From Frigidibacter oleivorans (GTDB lineage: Bacteria > Pseudomonadota > Alphaproteobacteria > Rhodobacterales > Rhodobacteraceae), in NCBI RefSeq assembly GCF_003993775.1, contig NZ_RJRZ01000012.1, positions 40,738-104,737 on the forward strand: DNA of 64,000 nt, written 5' to 3'. The position numbers and the translations under genes were made by a program. The first letter of the stretch is position 1. Every line of letters starts with the position of its first letter. The notes beneath the pieces are model-generated. The model was given only the letters and a program-made list of their open reading frames with translations. It was not told the origin of the DNA and searched no databases. Below are positions 15,712 through 25,162 of the stretch, one piece after another.

Positions 15712-17109
15712 TCAGTCCTTCAGGCGCCGGGCGGGGGCGGGGCGGACGCGGCGCTCGATCTCCTCGAACAGGATGGCGGCGACGTTGCGGTTCGACGCGG
15801 CCTCCACCCCCTCGAAGCCGGGCGAGGAATTGACCTCCAGCACCTTCGGCCCCTCGGCGGAGCGCAGCATGTCCACCCCGGCCAGCCCCAGCCGAAAGGC
15901 GCGGGCCGCGCGCAGCGCCACCTCGCGTTCCGCGCGGGTCAGCTTCACCGGCTCGGCCCGGCCGCCCTGATGCAGGTTCGACCGGAACTCGCCCGGCGCC
16001 GCGACCCGGCGCATGGCCGCGGCGATCCGCCCGCCGATCACCAGCGCGCGGATGTCCTCGCCCCCCGCCTCCTTGACGAATTGCTGCACCAGGAAATCCG
16101 CTTTCAGCCCGCGAAAGGCCGAGATCACCGATTGCGCAGCCTTGCGCGTCTCGGCCAGCACCACGCCCTTGCCCTGGGTCGATTCCAGCAGCTTCACCAC
16201 CAGCGGCGCCTGCCCGACCAGCCCGATCAGGTTGTCGGTATCCTTGGGCGACGAGGCGATGGCCGTCACCGGCATCGGCACCCGGTGGCGGGCCAGCACC
16301 TGATGCGCCATCAGCTTGTCGCGGCTGGCGAGAATGCCGTCCGAGGGGTTCACCACGAAGGTGCCCGCCGCCTCGAACTGGCGCAGTACCGCCGCGCCAT
16401 AGGCGGTGACCGACACGCCGATCCGCGGCACCACCGCGTCGAAGCGGGGCAGGCGCTGGCCGTCGTAATGCACCGCCGGTTCCAGCGCGTTGATGGCAAG
16501 ATAGCAGCGCGTGGTGTCCAGCACCTCGACCACATGGCCGCGCGCCTCGCCCTCGGCCACCAGCCGCCGGGTGGAATAGGCGCCGCCCTCGCGCGACAGC
16601 ACGGCGATGCGCAGGGTCCGGGGCGGGGCCTGGGTCTTCATCGCCGCCGAGGAATAGACCTCGTAGCCGCGTTCCGGTTGCAGGAAGCTTTCGGTCGGGC
16701 TGACCGTCACCCCTTCGGCCAGCGCCTGCCGCCCGATCAGCATCCGGTAGGCCATCGCCCCCCGGTCGGTCAGGGTGATCTCCACCGGCCAGCGCCGGGG
16801 GCCGATCTCGATCTCGGACCGGATGACGTAGCGGTACTCCATCTCGCCGTTGGAGCTGATGACCTCGCGCCGGTCGACGATGCGGGCGGAACAGGGGATG
16901 GTCAGGTCGTGGCGGCCGGGGACGGGATGGATGGCGAAGCGCACCTTCGGCGCGTTCACGGGGCCAAAGGGCTCGATGTCGAAGGCATGCAGCGCCGAGG
17001 TCCGCGCCCCGGTATCGACCTTGGCCTTCAGCGCCGGCAGGCCGAGCGCGGGCAGGCCCACCCATTCTTCCCAGCCCAGCCGGAAGGGGGTGGCGGAGAC
17101 ATCCTTCAT
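15712..17109 (-). CDS. rimK: RimB-like protease domain fused to RimK-type ligase
   Basis: RimK adds glutamate residues to ribosomal protein S6; RimB is a retropepsin-like protein of the 'ATP-dependent zinc protease' family that acts with it. This 465-residue protein joins both. Residues 1-150 carry KAKVDTGARTSALH (31-41 region) and RYVIRSEIEIG of the protease-like domain. From about 165 an ATP-grasp RimK domain follows, with VVPRIGVSVTAYGAAVLRQF, LVVKLLESTQGKGVVLAE, FVKEAGGEDIRALVIGG and the metal-binding EVNSSPGFEGVE. The ATG at 17109 is the first Met before the conserved region; its ribosome binding site (GAGG) is modest. A true fusion is indicated by one uninterrupted frame. Confidence 0.88.
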   Translation of the reverse strand: MKDVSATPFRLGWEEWVGLPALGLPALKAKVDTGARTSALHAFDIEPFGPVNAPKVRFAIHPVPGRHDLTIPCSARIVDRREVISSNGEMEYRYVIRSEIEIGPRRWPVEITLTDRGAMAYRMLIGRQALAEGVTVSPTESFLQPERGYEVYSSAAMKTQAPPRTLRIAVLSREGGAYSTRRLVAEGEARGHVVEVLDTTRCYLAINALEPAVHYDGQRLPRFDAVVPRIGVSVTAYGAAVLRQFEAAGTFVVNPSDGILASRDKLMAHQVLARHRVPMPVTAIASSPKDTDNLIGLVGQAPLVVKLLESTQGKGVVLAETRKAAQSVISAFRGLKADFLVQQFVKEAGGEDIRALVIGGRIAAAMRRVAAPGEFRSNLHQGGRAEPVKLTRAEREVALRAARAFRLGLAGVDMLRSAEGPKVLEVNSSPGFEGVEAASNRNVAAILFEEIERRVRPAPARRLKD

Positions 17110-17333
17110 CGCGGCCTCGCAGTTCTGTCGGGCAGTCGGGTCCCGGGGGGCATCGGGTCCGGCGCCCGTTCGGGCCGTGGGATGCCCGAGCATTCCGACA
17201 GGAATGTGACAGTCGCGCCCGCCCGGCGCAGGGATGCCGTGCGCGGGGCGGGGATGTCGGGCCGACCTGCCGGCTTGCGCCGGCGCCCGTTGCTCCTTAC
17301 GGTGGGGACAACTTGATATCGGAGGGCGTGACG

Positions 17334-18452
17334 ATGACGCCCAGGCGTCCCACGGGTGCGGGGGCGCTCCCGGTCCCTGCGGTCGAGCCTCTCGCATCCG
17401 ATGCGCCCGAGCCGGCGCCGCTTTATGCGGCGCTGGATCTCGGGACCAACAGTTGCCGCATGCTGATCGCCCGTCCGCAGGGTGCGCAGTTCGAGGTCGT
17501 GGACAGCTTTTCCAAGACCGTCCAGCTGGGCCACGGGCTGGAGGCCTCGGGCAAGCTCAGTCGTGCCTCGATGGCCCGCACGGTGCAGGCGCTGCAGATC
17601 TGCCGCCGCAAGATCGAACAGCACCGGGTCCGGCACATGCGGCTGGTCGCGACCGAGGCCTGCCGCCGCGCCCGCAATGCCCGCGACTTCCTGCGCTATG
17701 TCCGGCGCGAGACCGGCCTGCCGCTGGAGATCATCGAGCCCGAGGAAGAGGCGCGGCTGGCGGTGATCGCCTGCGCGCCGCTGGTGTCGCCCAAGACCGA
17801 ACAGCTGCTGGTGGTGGATATCGGCGGCGGCTCCACCGAACTGGTCTGGATCGACCTGTCGGGCGTGCCGGGGCCGGACCGTCCCCGCGCCATCACCCGG
17901 CTGTCGGCGGGCTTCCGGTCCGAACCGGTGACCAATCACCCGGCGGCGCGGGTGGTGGACTGGATCTCGGTCCCGCTCGGCGTGGCGACGCTGAAGGACC
18001 AGTTCCACGATGTCGAGGACGATGCCGCCCGCTTCGCGCTGATGAGCTGGTTCTTCGAGGAGAAGCTTGCCGATTTCTCGCCCTACAATGCCGCCCAGAC
18101 CCGCGAGGGGTTCCAGATCATCGGCACCTCGGGGACGGTGACCACGGTCGCGGCCAGCCATCTGGGCCTGCGCCGCTATGACCGGACCAAGGTCGACGGG
18201 CTGCGCATGACCTCGGACCAGATCGACCGGGTGATCCGCGACTATCTGGCGCTCGGCCCCGAAGGCCGGCGCACCGACCCGCGCATCGGCCGCGACCGGC
18301 ACACGCTGATCATGTCGGGCGCGGCGATCCTGCAGGCGCTGATGCGGATCTGGCCCACCGACCGGCTGTCGGTCGCGGACCGGGGCCTGCGCGAGGGGCT
18401 GCTTTACGCGCAGATGGCGGCGCATGGGGTGCTGGCGGAAGGGGCGCTCTGA
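17334..18452 (+). CDS. Ppx/GppA family exopolyphosphatase
   Basis: Enzymes of this family hydrolyse inorganic polyphosphate or pppGpp. The 372-residue protein has the actin-like fold signatures [31 protein letters not shown] and [12 protein letters not shown]. It lacks the long C-terminal HD extension of E. coli Ppx, so it is the short form. The ATG at 17334 follows GGAGGGCGTGACG; an alternative ATG at 17313 lacks a site. A proline/alanine-rich segment of about 30 residues precedes the domain. It is followed by rlmE, and a polyphosphate kinase (ppk2) lies 40 kb away. Confidence 0.9.
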   Translation: MTPRRPTGAGALPVPAVEPLASDAPEPAPLYAALDLGTNSCRMLIARPQGAQFEVVDSFSKTVQLGHGLEASGKLSRASMARTVQALQICRRKIEQHRVRHMRLVATEACRRARNARDFLRYVRRETGLPLEIIEPEEEARLAVIACAPLVSPKTEQLLVVDIGGGSTELVWIDLSGVPGPDRPRAITRLSAGFRSEPVTNHPAARVVDWISVPLGVATLKDQFHDVEDDAARFALMSWFFEEKLADFSPYNAAQTREGFQIIGTSGTVTTVAASHLGLRRYDRTKVDGLRMTSDQIDRVIRDYLALGPEGRRTDPRIGRDRHTLIMSGAAILQALMRIWPTDRLSVADRGLREGLLYAQMAAHGVLAEGAL

Positions 18453-18535
18453 CGGGCGGGGCGGGCGATTGCGCGGGACGGTTGCGATGCGCGCCGCGGC
18501 CCGCTATCTGGACGCCCTTGGACAGGAAGGCGGCG

Positions 18536-19348
18536 ATGGCGAAGATACCGGGATCAGGCGGCGGGGCAGGCGGCGGCGGGGGCAATACCTCGGGCCGGGG
18601 CCAGCGCGAGTTGCGGGTGCGGGTCAAGACCGCGAAGGGCCGGAAACTGTCCTCGACCCTGTGGCTGGAACGCCAGCTGAACGACCCCTATGTGCAGCGG
18701 GCCAAGAAGGAAGGCTATCGCGGCCGCGCCGCCTACAAGATCCTCGAGCTTGACGACCGCTATCGCTTCCTCGTGCCCGGCGCGCGGGTGGTGGACCTCG
18801 GCTGCGCGCCGGGGGGCTGGTGCCAGGTGGCGGTGGAGCGGGTGAACGCGCTCGGCGAGAAATCCGGCAAGAAGGTAGGCACCGTGCTGGGCGTCGACCT
18901 GCAGGAGGTGGAGCCGATCGCGGGGGCCGATATCCACCAGCTCGATTTCCTGTCCGAGGGCGCGGATGACAAGGTGAAGGCCTGGCTCGGCGGTCCGGCG
19001 GATGTGGTGATGTCGGACATGGCGGCCTCTGCCTCGGGGCATCGCGGCACGGACCATCTGCGCATCATCGCGCTGTGCGAGGCGGCGGCCGAGTTCGCCT
19101 TCGACGTGCTGGAGGAGGGCGGCACCTTCGTCGCCAAGGTGCTGGCGGGCGGGGCCGAGACCCAGCTGCAGGCGGTGCTGAAGCGCAACTTCCGCAAGGT
19201 GGCCAATGTGAAGCCGCCGGCGAGCCGCGCGGATTCGTCGGAGAAATTCGTGGTGGCGCAGGGCTTTCGTGGCCGCCGCAGCGAGATGGAGCCCGACCCG
19301 GACGACCCGCGCGCCGATGTGCAGGACGATCCCTGGGCCGAGGAGTGA
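18536..19348 (+). CDS. rlmE: 23S rRNA 2'-O-methyltransferase RlmE (FtsJ)
   Basis: RlmE methylates the 2'-O of U2552 in the ribosomal A-loop, a late step in 50S assembly. The 270-residue protein has the SAM-binding [19 protein letters not shown] and all four K-D-K-E catalytic positions, in RAAYK, MSDMA, FVAKV and SSEKF. An N-terminal glycine-rich stretch (about 5-20) and an acidic C-terminus ([12 protein letters not shown]) flank the enzyme core. The ATG at 18536 follows ACAGGAAGG. It is followed after six bases by a gene on the same strand. Confidence 0.95.
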   Translation: MAKIPGSGGGAGGGGGNTSGRGQRELRVRVKTAKGRKLSSTLWLERQLNDPYVQRAKKEGYRGRAAYKILELDDRYRFLVPGARVVDLGCAPGGWCQVAVERVNALGEKSGKKVGTVLGVDLQEVEPIAGADIHQLDFLSEGADDKVKAWLGGPADVVMSDMAASASGHRGTDHLRIIALCEAAAEFAFDVLEEGGTFVAKVLAGGAETQLQAVLKRNFRKVANVKPPASRADSSEKFVVAQGFRGRRSEMEPDPDDPRADVQDDPWAEE

Positions 19349-19354
19349 CAGCCC

Positions 19355-20425
19355 GTGGCTGACCGCCTGCGGCTGGCCGTGGCGGATGCGGGGGTCGAGA
19401 TCGACCTTGGCCGCGGCGTGCTGACCGACTTGTGGTTCGCGCATGGTCCGCGCGTGAGCCGGCCGCTGCACCGGGCGCATTGGGTGGGCGGGCCGGTGCC
19501 CGCGGGCCTCGCCCCGGTCGAGGCGGGGCTGGAGGGCGACTTCCTGTCGGCCCCCTTCGGCCGCGACGATCTGGACCCGGGCGGCCCGATCCACGGCCCC
19601 GCCGCCAACAGCCCTTGGGACGTGCTGGAGGTGGCCGAGCGCCCGGACCGGGCCGAGGCGCTGCTGCGGCTGCGGGCGCCGGTGCGGGGCGCGCGTATCG
19701 ACAAGCGGCTGACCCTGCGCGCCGGGCTGCCGCTGCTGGAAACCCGGCACGAGATCGCGGGCGGCCAGGGGACGCTGACGCTCGCCCATCATCCGATGCT
19801 GCGCTTTGCCGGGCCGGGGCATCTGTCCTTCTCGCCCAAACGCGCGGCGCTGACGGCGACGGCGGCGGAACCGGGGCGGCACCGGCTGGCCATCGCCGCG
19901 CGGGGCATCGACCTGGCCGCCTTGCCCGGTGTCGACGGTCCCTGCGACCTGCACCGCTGGCCCTGGCCTCCGGGGCACGAAGATTTCCTGACGCTGGTCG
20001 AGGCGCCGGGGGCGCGGCTCGGCTGGACCTGCGCGATGCGAGAGGCCGAGGACGATCTGGTGCTGGTGCTGAAGGACCCCGCCACGCTGCCGGTGACGAT
20101 GCTGTGGCTGTCGAATGGCGGCCGCGACCGCGCCCCCTGGGACGGGCGGCATCTGGGGGTGATCGGCATCGAGGACGGCTGCACCGCCGGCGACGAGGGC
20201 AGCCGCGCCGCCGCGGGCGCGAACCGGATCGCGGCCGAGGGCGTGGCCTCCTGCGTGCCGCTGGCGCCGGGCCGGGTGCACCGGACCTGGCAGGCGATCC
20301 TCGCCCTGCCGCGCCCGCCCGGCTGGACCCGGCTCGCCGCCGTCAGCGCCGAGGGCGGGCTGGTGCTGCACCCGGAACGGGGCGCGCCCCTGCGGCTTCC
20401 GGTCGGCGATACTATACCGGGGTGA
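19355..20425 (+). CDS. Galactose-mutarotase-fold protein, aldose epimerase-like
   Basis: A 356-residue beta-rich protein starting at GTG with GAGGAG upstream, six bases after rlmE. The run of short beta strands, RLTLRAGLPLLETRHEI, HHPMLRFAGPGHLSF and the late GWTCAMREAEDDLVLVLKDP resemble the galactose-mutarotase-like superfamily, but I cannot place the catalytic His/Glu pair with confidence. Its substrate is unknown and it may not be an epimerase. It is convergent with a peptidase gene; the short gap holds a 14-base perfect GC palindrome at 20431-20444. Confidence 0.55.
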   Translation: MADRLRLAVADAGVEIDLGRGVLTDLWFAHGPRVSRPLHRAHWVGGPVPAGLAPVEAGLEGDFLSAPFGRDDLDPGGPIHGPAANSPWDVLEVAERPDRAEALLRLRAPVRGARIDKRLTLRAGLPLLETRHEIAGGQGTLTLAHHPMLRFAGPGHLSFSPKRAALTATAAEPGRHRLAIAARGIDLAALPGVDGPCDLHRWPWPPGHEDFLTLVEAPGARLGWTCAMREAEDDLVLVLKDPATLPVTMLWLSNGGRDRAPWDGRHLGVIGIEDGCTAGDEGSRAAAGANRIAAEGVASCVPLAPGRVHRTWQAILALPRPPGWTRLAAVSAEGGLVLHPERGAPLRLPVGDTIPG

Positions 20426-20458
20426 ACGGCCCGGCCCGGGCCGGAGGGGCCGCGCCCC

Positions 20459-21148
20459 TTACGGCTGCGGCAGCCCCCATCGCGCCTCGTTCGCCTCGAT
20501 GGCGGCGATCCGTTCTGCCGTTTTCGGATGGCTCATCAGCCAGGCGGGCGGCGCGCCGCGCGCGCCCGTCAGGCGGTCGAGCTTGCGGAACAGCGCCTTT
20601 TGCGGCGCGGTGCCGATCCCCGCCTTCACCAGCAGCGCCGAGGCCCAGCGGTCGGCCTCGTATTCGTCGCCGCGCGACAGCCGGGCCGCGACCAGCCCCG
20701 TCACCAGATCGGCGAGCCAGATGCCAAGCCCCGGGATCAGCCGGCCCAGCACCGTCATCAGCAGCATCCTGACCGCGTTCTGCCCGGCGAAGTCGATCAT
20801 CCGCCGCCGCGCATGGCCGAGCGCCACATGCCCCATCTCATGCGCGATGACCGAGGCCAGTTCCGTATCCGTGACCTCGCCCGCGCGAAAGCGGCGATAG
20901 AAGCCGCGGGTCAGGAAGATGCGCCCGTCAGGGGCGGCAAGGCCGTTGACCACATCGACCTCGTAGATGCGGACCGGGATGCGTTCCACCCCCGCCGCTT
21001 CGGCCAGACGCTCCAGCACCGGTTCCAGCGCCGGATCGGCCAGACGCACCGACTTCGCGTCCAGCTCGTGGCGCAGCCGCATCGCCGACAGCCGCCACAT
21101 CAGCAGGCCGTAGCCGATCATCAGCAGGAAGGGCAGGAACTTCAGCAT
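20459..21148 (-). CDS. M48 family zinc metalloprotease, membrane anchored
   Basis: A 229-residue peptidase. A membrane anchor spans residues 3-20, and the zinc-binding HEMGH follows at 103-107, with a likely third ligand in SRGDEYEADRWA. This is the HtpX/M48 arrangement, usually acting in envelope quality control. The C-terminal WLMSHPKTAERIAAIE is typical of the family. The start overlaps the stop of the upstream aspartic protease gene (TGATG), so the two membrane-associated proteases are co-translated. Confidence 0.88.
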   Translation of the reverse strand: MLKFLPFLLMIGYGLLMWRLSAMRLRHELDAKSVRLADPALEPVLERLAEAAGVERIPVRIYEVDVVNGLAAPDGRIFLTRGFYRRFRAGEVTDTELASVIAHEMGHVALGHARRRMIDFAGQNAVRMLLMTVLGRLIPGLGIWLADLVTGLVAARLSRGDEYEADRWASALLVKAGIGTAPQKALFRKLDRLTGARGAPPAWLMSHPKTAERIAAIEANEARWGLPQP

Positions 21149-21741
21149 CAGCGGGTCAGGATCAGCCGGTCGCGCCGGATCTCGAGGCTTTCGAACCGCG
21201 AGAGATAACCCATGCCCAAAAGGGAATCCTCCAGCCCGCCGTCGGTGACCGTGGCGCGCACCCGGCGATCCTCGATCCCGCCCAGCACCACGCTGTCGAT
21301 GCGGACGGGGGCGGTGGCGACCATGCCGTTGGCGGTCTGCGCCCGGCCGACATAGGCCAGCCCCGCCGGGTCGATGCCGATGCGTTCGGCATCCGCCCGG
21401 CTCAGCACCATGTCGCTCGCGCCGGTATCGACGACGAAGCGGACGGGCACGCCGTTCAGCTCGGCGGTCAGGTGGTAATGGCCGTCGGGGCCGACCGGCA
21501 CCTCGACGCGGGCGCCGCCCTCCGCGCCGGCCTCGAACACCGATTGCCGGGGCATCACGTCGCGGCCGATATCGTCCCACAGCCCGCGGGCGGCGACCAC
21601 GCCCAGGAAGATCAGCCCCCAGACCGCCGCCTGGGCCGCCATCTGCCCCAGACGTCCGCGCCACAGGATGGCGATCGAGCCGCCGACGGCCAGCGCCAGC
21701 AGGCCCAGATAGATCAGTCGTGCAATCTCGTCGCCGGTCAC
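21148..21741 (-). CDS. Membrane-anchored retropepsin-like aspartic protease
   Basis: A 197-residue clan AA protein (the TIGR02281 kind). Two hydrophobic segments at about 8-27 and 36-53 anchor it. A retropepsin-like domain follows, with the catalytic RFVVDTGASDMVLS (DTG at 105-107) and the partner hydrophobic-glycine motif DSLLGMGYLSRF. As in retropepsins it would act as a dimer. The start is a GTG at 21741 with GGGGAGGA upstream. It shares one base of its stop codon with the M48 protease gene, which suggests a joint role at the membrane; the substrate is unknown. Confidence 0.85.
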   Translation of the reverse strand: MTGDEIARLIYLGLLALAVGGSIAILWRGRLGQMAAQAAVWGLIFLGVVAARGLWDDIGRDVMPRQSVFEAGAEGGARVEVPVGPDGHYHLTAELNGVPVRFVVDTGASDMVLSRADAERIGIDPAGLAYVGRAQTANGMVATAPVRIDSVVLGGIEDRRVRATVTDGGLEDSLLGMGYLSRFESLEIRRDRLILTR

Positions 21742-21785
21742 GCGCGGTCCTCCCCTTGCAGATGTAGGGTGCGGCGGCGCCGTTG

Positions 21786-22436
21786 TCAGCGGCCCGAGGG
21801 CAGCATCCCGATCATTCCCGCGCCGCGCATCCCGTCCAGCACGAACTGCACCGCCAGCGCGGCCAGGAGCATCCCCAGAAGCCGCGTCACCACCAGCGTG
21901 CCGGTGCGGCCGAGCGCGCGCTCGATGGGGCCCGCCACCATGAACAGCGCCAGCACGCAGCCCAGAACCCCGGCCATCACCAGATGCACCGCCGCGACAT
22001 GGCCCCAGCCCGCGCCGGGGCGGTTGACCAGCAGGATCATCGTCGCCATCGCGCCCGGCCCCGCGATCAGCGGCGTCGCCAGCGGAAAGATCGACGGATC
22101 GTCGGCCGGGTCGGCGGCCGAGGGCGCGGACTGGTCCTCGCGCCGGCGGGTGCGGCGCTCGAACAGCATGTCGAGCGCGGTCAGGAACAGAAGCACGCCC
22201 CCGGCGATGCGGAAGGCGGGCATCGAGATGCCGATGCCGGACAGCAGCCCCTCGCCGAACAGGCCGAAGGCCGTCAGCAGCACCAGCGCGATGGCGGTGG
22301 CGCGCAGGCCGATGGCGCGGCGGTGGCGCGCGTCCATGCCCTGCGTCAGCGCGATGAACAGCGGCGCGAGGCCGATGGGATCGACCACGACGAAGAGGGT
22401 GACGAAGGCGGTGACGTAGAACGAGGGGTCGGCCAT
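21786..22436 (-). CDS. MarC family integral membrane protein
   Basis: A 216-residue inner-membrane protein with about six hydrophobic segments and the family blocks FVVVDPIGLAPLFIALTQG, FRIAGGVLLFLTALDMLF and PLATPLIAGPGAMATMILL. A charged cytoplasmic loop (RRTRRREDQ) sits in the middle. MarC-family proteins were once linked to multiple antibiotic resistance, but that link has not held, and their transport role is undefined. The ATG at 22436 begins a standard MarC N-terminus. Confidence 0.88.
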   Translation of the reverse strand: MADPSFYVTAFVTLFVVVDPIGLAPLFIALTQGMDARHRRAIGLRATAIALVLLTAFGLFGEGLLSGIGISMPAFRIAGGVLLFLTALDMLFERRTRRREDQSAPSAADPADDPSIFPLATPLIAGPGAMATMILLVNRPGAGWGHVAAVHLVMAGVLGCVLALFMVAGPIERALGRTGTLVVTRLLGMLLAALAVQFVLDGMRGAGMIGMLPSGR

Positions 22437-22519
22437 GCGCGCAGACTGGCCCGGCGCCGGCCGCCGCGCAAGCGCGCGGGCAATGCCGCCGCGTCTGCCG
22501 CCGCGTCCGGTTGCCGCCC

Positions 22520-24367
22520 CTAGCCCGCCTCGGCCGCGTCCAGCCGCTCCTGCGCGGCCAGCCACAGCGCCTCGGCCCGGTCGAGGCCCTCCATCACCTC
22601 GGCATATTTCTTCTGCCAGGTCTCGCGCTCGCCGGCGCGGGAGGGCTCATAAAGCTCGGGATCGGCCAGCTTGGTGGCCAGCTTGCCGCGCATCTCCTCG
22701 ATCTTGCCGACGCGCTCCTCGCATTTCCGGAGTTCGGATTTCAGCGCCAGGATCTCGTCGCGGCTCGCGCGCTTCTTCTCGGGCTTCGGCTTCTCCGGCT
22801 TCGGCTCGTCCGATTGCAGCAGCAGGGCGCGATAGGCCTCGAGGTCGTCCTCATAGGGCGTCACCGCGCCGTCCTTGACCAGCCACAGCCGGTCCGCCAC
22901 CAGCCCCAGCAGGTGCATGTCATGGCTGACGAGGATAACCGCGCCCGAATAATCGGTCAGCGCCTCGACCAGCGCCTCGCGGCTTTCGATGTCGAGGTGG
23001 TTGGTCGGTTCGTCGAGGATCAGCAGATGCGGCGCGTCGATGGTGGCAAGCAGCAGCGACAGCCGCGCCTTCTGCCCGCCCGACAGCCGCCCCACCCGCG
23101 TTTCCGCCTGATCCGCGCCAAGGCCGAAGCCCGCCAGCCGGGCGCGCAGCCGGGGCTGGCCTTCCTCGGGGCGCAGGCGCTGCACATGCTGGATCGGCGT
23201 CTCGTCCAGATGCAGTTCCTCGACCTGATGCTGGGCGAAGAAGCCGATGCGCAGTTTCGAGGCGCGATGGATCTGCCCCGCCATCGCCGGCAGCTTGCCC
23301 GCCAGCAGCTTCGACAGGGTGGACTTCCCCTCGCCGTTGCGGCCCAGAAGGGCAATCCGGTCGTCCTGGTCGATGCGCAGGTCCAGCTTCCTCAGCACCG
23401 CGCGGTCGCCATAGCCCACCGCCGTGCCTTCCAGCCGCAGGATCGGCGGCGACAGTTCCTCGGGCGCGGGGAAGGTGAAGACATGTTTCGCCGCCTCCTC
23501 GGGCGCGGTGATCGGCGTCATCTTCTCCAGCATCTTCACCCGGCTCTGCGCCTGCCGGGCCTTGCTGGCCTTGGCCTTGAACCGGTCCACGAAGCTTTGC
23601 AGATGGGCGCGGCGCGCCTCCTGCTTGCGGGCCTCGGCGGCCTGCACGGCGCGCTGTTCGGCGCGCTGGCGGGCGAACTGGTCATAGGGGCCGGACCACA
23701 GCGTCAGCTTGCGGTCGTCCAGATGCAGGATCGCCCCCACCGCCCGGTTCAGCAGGCCGCGGTCATGGCTGATGATCAGCACGGTATGGGGATATTTCGC
23801 CAGATAGCTTTCCAGCCACAGCGCGCCCTCGAGGTCGAGATAGTTGGTCGGTTCGTCCAGCAGCAGATAATCGGGCTGCGCGAACAGCACGCCCGCCAGC
23901 GCGACCCGCATCCGCCAGCCGCCCGAGAAATCCGAACAGGGGCGCTGCTGCGCCGCATCGTCGAAGCCGAGCCCCTTGAGGATCGAGGCGGCGCGCGCCT
24001 CGGCCGACCAGGCGTCGATATCGGCCAGCCGGGTCTGCACCTCGGCGATGCGATGCGCATCGGTGGCGGTCGCGGCCTCGGCCATCAGCGCCGCGCGTTC
24101 GGTATCGGCGGCCAGCACCGTGTCGATCAGGCTGGTGGCCGAGGAGGGCACCTCCTGCGCCACCCCGCCGATCCTCGCCCGGGCGGGGATCGAGATCGTG
24201 CCCCCCTCCAGCGCCAGTTCGCCGCGGATCAGCCGGAACAGCGTGGTCTTGCCCGCGCCGTTGCGCCCGACCAGACCCACCTTGTGGCCGGTGGGAATGG
24301 TGGCCGAGGCGCCCTCGAACAGGGGCCGCCCCTCGACGGAATAGGTGATGTCGGAAATCTTCAGCAT
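22520..24367 (-). CDS. ABC-F ATPase, YheS-like
   Basis: ABC-F proteins are soluble twin-ATPase factors that bind the ribosomal E site and help translation of difficult sequences. The 615-residue protein has two nucleotide-binding domains, Walker A GRNGAGKTT and GRNGEGKST, with signatures SGGWRMR and SGGQKAR. The two are joined by a charged linker RAHLQSFVDRFKAKASKARQ and followed by a C-terminal coiled coil from about 540. Linker and signature wording resemble E. coli YheS more than EttA or Uup. There are no membrane segments. The ATG at 24367 matches the family start MLKISDI; the open frame upstream is not conserved-looking. Confidence 0.88.
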   Translation of the reverse strand: MLKISDITYSVEGRPLFEGASATIPTGHKVGLVGRNGAGKTTLFRLIRGELALEGGTISIPARARIGGVAQEVPSSATSLIDTVLAADTERAALMAEAATATDAHRIAEVQTRLADIDAWSAEARAASILKGLGFDDAAQQRPCSDFSGGWRMRVALAGVLFAQPDYLLLDEPTNYLDLEGALWLESYLAKYPHTVLIISHDRGLLNRAVGAILHLDDRKLTLWSGPYDQFARQRAEQRAVQAAEARKQEARRAHLQSFVDRFKAKASKARQAQSRVKMLEKMTPITAPEEAAKHVFTFPAPEELSPPILRLEGTAVGYGDRAVLRKLDLRIDQDDRIALLGRNGEGKSTLSKLLAGKLPAMAGQIHRASKLRIGFFAQHQVEELHLDETPIQHVQRLRPEEGQPRLRARLAGFGLGADQAETRVGRLSGGQKARLSLLLATIDAPHLLILDEPTNHLDIESREALVEALTDYSGAVILVSHDMHLLGLVADRLWLVKDGAVTPYEDDLEAYRALLLQSDEPKPEKPKPEKKRASRDEILALKSELRKCEERVGKIEEMRGKLATKLADPELYEPSRAGERETWQKKYAEVMEGLDRAEALWLAAQERLDAAEAG

Positions 24368-24433
24368 GGCTGCTTGCTGCCTCAGCCGCGCGCCCGCGTC
24401 AACAGAGCCTGCCGGAAACCGGGCCGCCCCATC

Positions 24434-24500
24434 TTCTGTTCGCAAATATCCCGGGGGGAGGCGGCCGCAGGCCGGCGGGGGGCAGCGCCCCCCTCTTCCT
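24434..24500 (-). repeat. REP-like dispersed palindromic element, copy 2
   Basis: On the minus strand: GGGGGGCGCTGCCCCCC (a perfect 7-bp hairpin), then GGCC...GGCC, then CCCCGGGATATTTGCG, the same block order as at 5766-5822. It lies in the 264-base gap between the ABC-F gene and ndk. Confidence 0.55.
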
Positions 24501-24631
24501 GTCCCCGCGCCGGCCGCCGCCCGAAACGGCGGGTTTCCAAGCGCGCGCGCCCGTGCTAGCAGGCGCCGGCAAGATGGCGGGCCGCCGGCCCGCCGACCCT
24601 TTCACGCTGTCCAACCCAAGGGCTGACCGAC

Positions 24632-25054
24632 ATGGCGACCGAACGCACCCTCTCCATCATCAAGCCGGACGCGACCCGGCGCAACCTGACCGGCAAGATC
24701 AATGCCAAGTTCGAGGAAGCGGGCCTGCGCATCGTCGCGCAGAAGCGCATCAAGCTGACGCTGGAACAGGCCGGCAAGTTCTACGAAGTGCACAAGGAAC
24801 GCCCCTTCTATGGCGAACTGTGCGAGTTCATGGCCTCGGAACCGGTGGTCGTGCAGGTGCTGGAAGGCGAGGGCGCGATCGCGAAGAACCGCGAAGTGAT
24901 GGGCGCGACCAACCCCGCGCAGGCGGCGGACGGCACCATCCGCAAGGAATTCGCGCTGTCGGTGGGCGAGAACTCGGTCCACGGCTCGGACGCGCCGGAA
25001 ACCGCGAAAGAGGAAATCTCGTTCTTCTTCTCGGGCCTCGAACTGGTCGGCTGA
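24632..25054 (+). CDS. ndk: Nucleoside diphosphate kinase
   Basis: Ndk transfers the gamma phosphate among nucleoside di- and triphosphates through a phospho-histidine. The 140-residue protein is the standard length, with [11 protein letters not shown] at the N-terminus and the active-site NSVHGSD (His117). The ATG at 24632 has an AAGGG site. A strong bidirectional terminator lies 53 bases after the stop, between ndk and the convergent infC. Confidence 0.96.
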   Translation: MATERTLSIIKPDATRRNLTGKINAKFEEAGLRIVAQKRIKLTLEQAGKFYEVHKERPFYGELCEFMASEPVVVQVLEGEGAIAKNREVMGATNPAQAADGTIRKEFALSVGENSVHGSDAPETAKEEISFFFSGLELVG

Positions 25055-25106
25055 CGACACCGGAGGCACGGCGGCGCCCCGGCGCCGCCATCCCGGCGGA
25101 AACGCA

Positions 25107-25140
25107 AAGGGCCGGCGCGGAGATCCCCGCGCCGGCCCTT
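25107..25140. terminator. Bidirectional terminator between ndk and infC
   Basis: A perfect 14-bp stem (25107-25120 with 25127-25140), loop of six bases, flanked by AAA on the left and TTCTGCATTT on the right. It can end transcripts from both convergent genes. Confidence 0.85.
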
Positions 25141-25162
25141 CTGCATTTCAGCCTGTGCCGAC

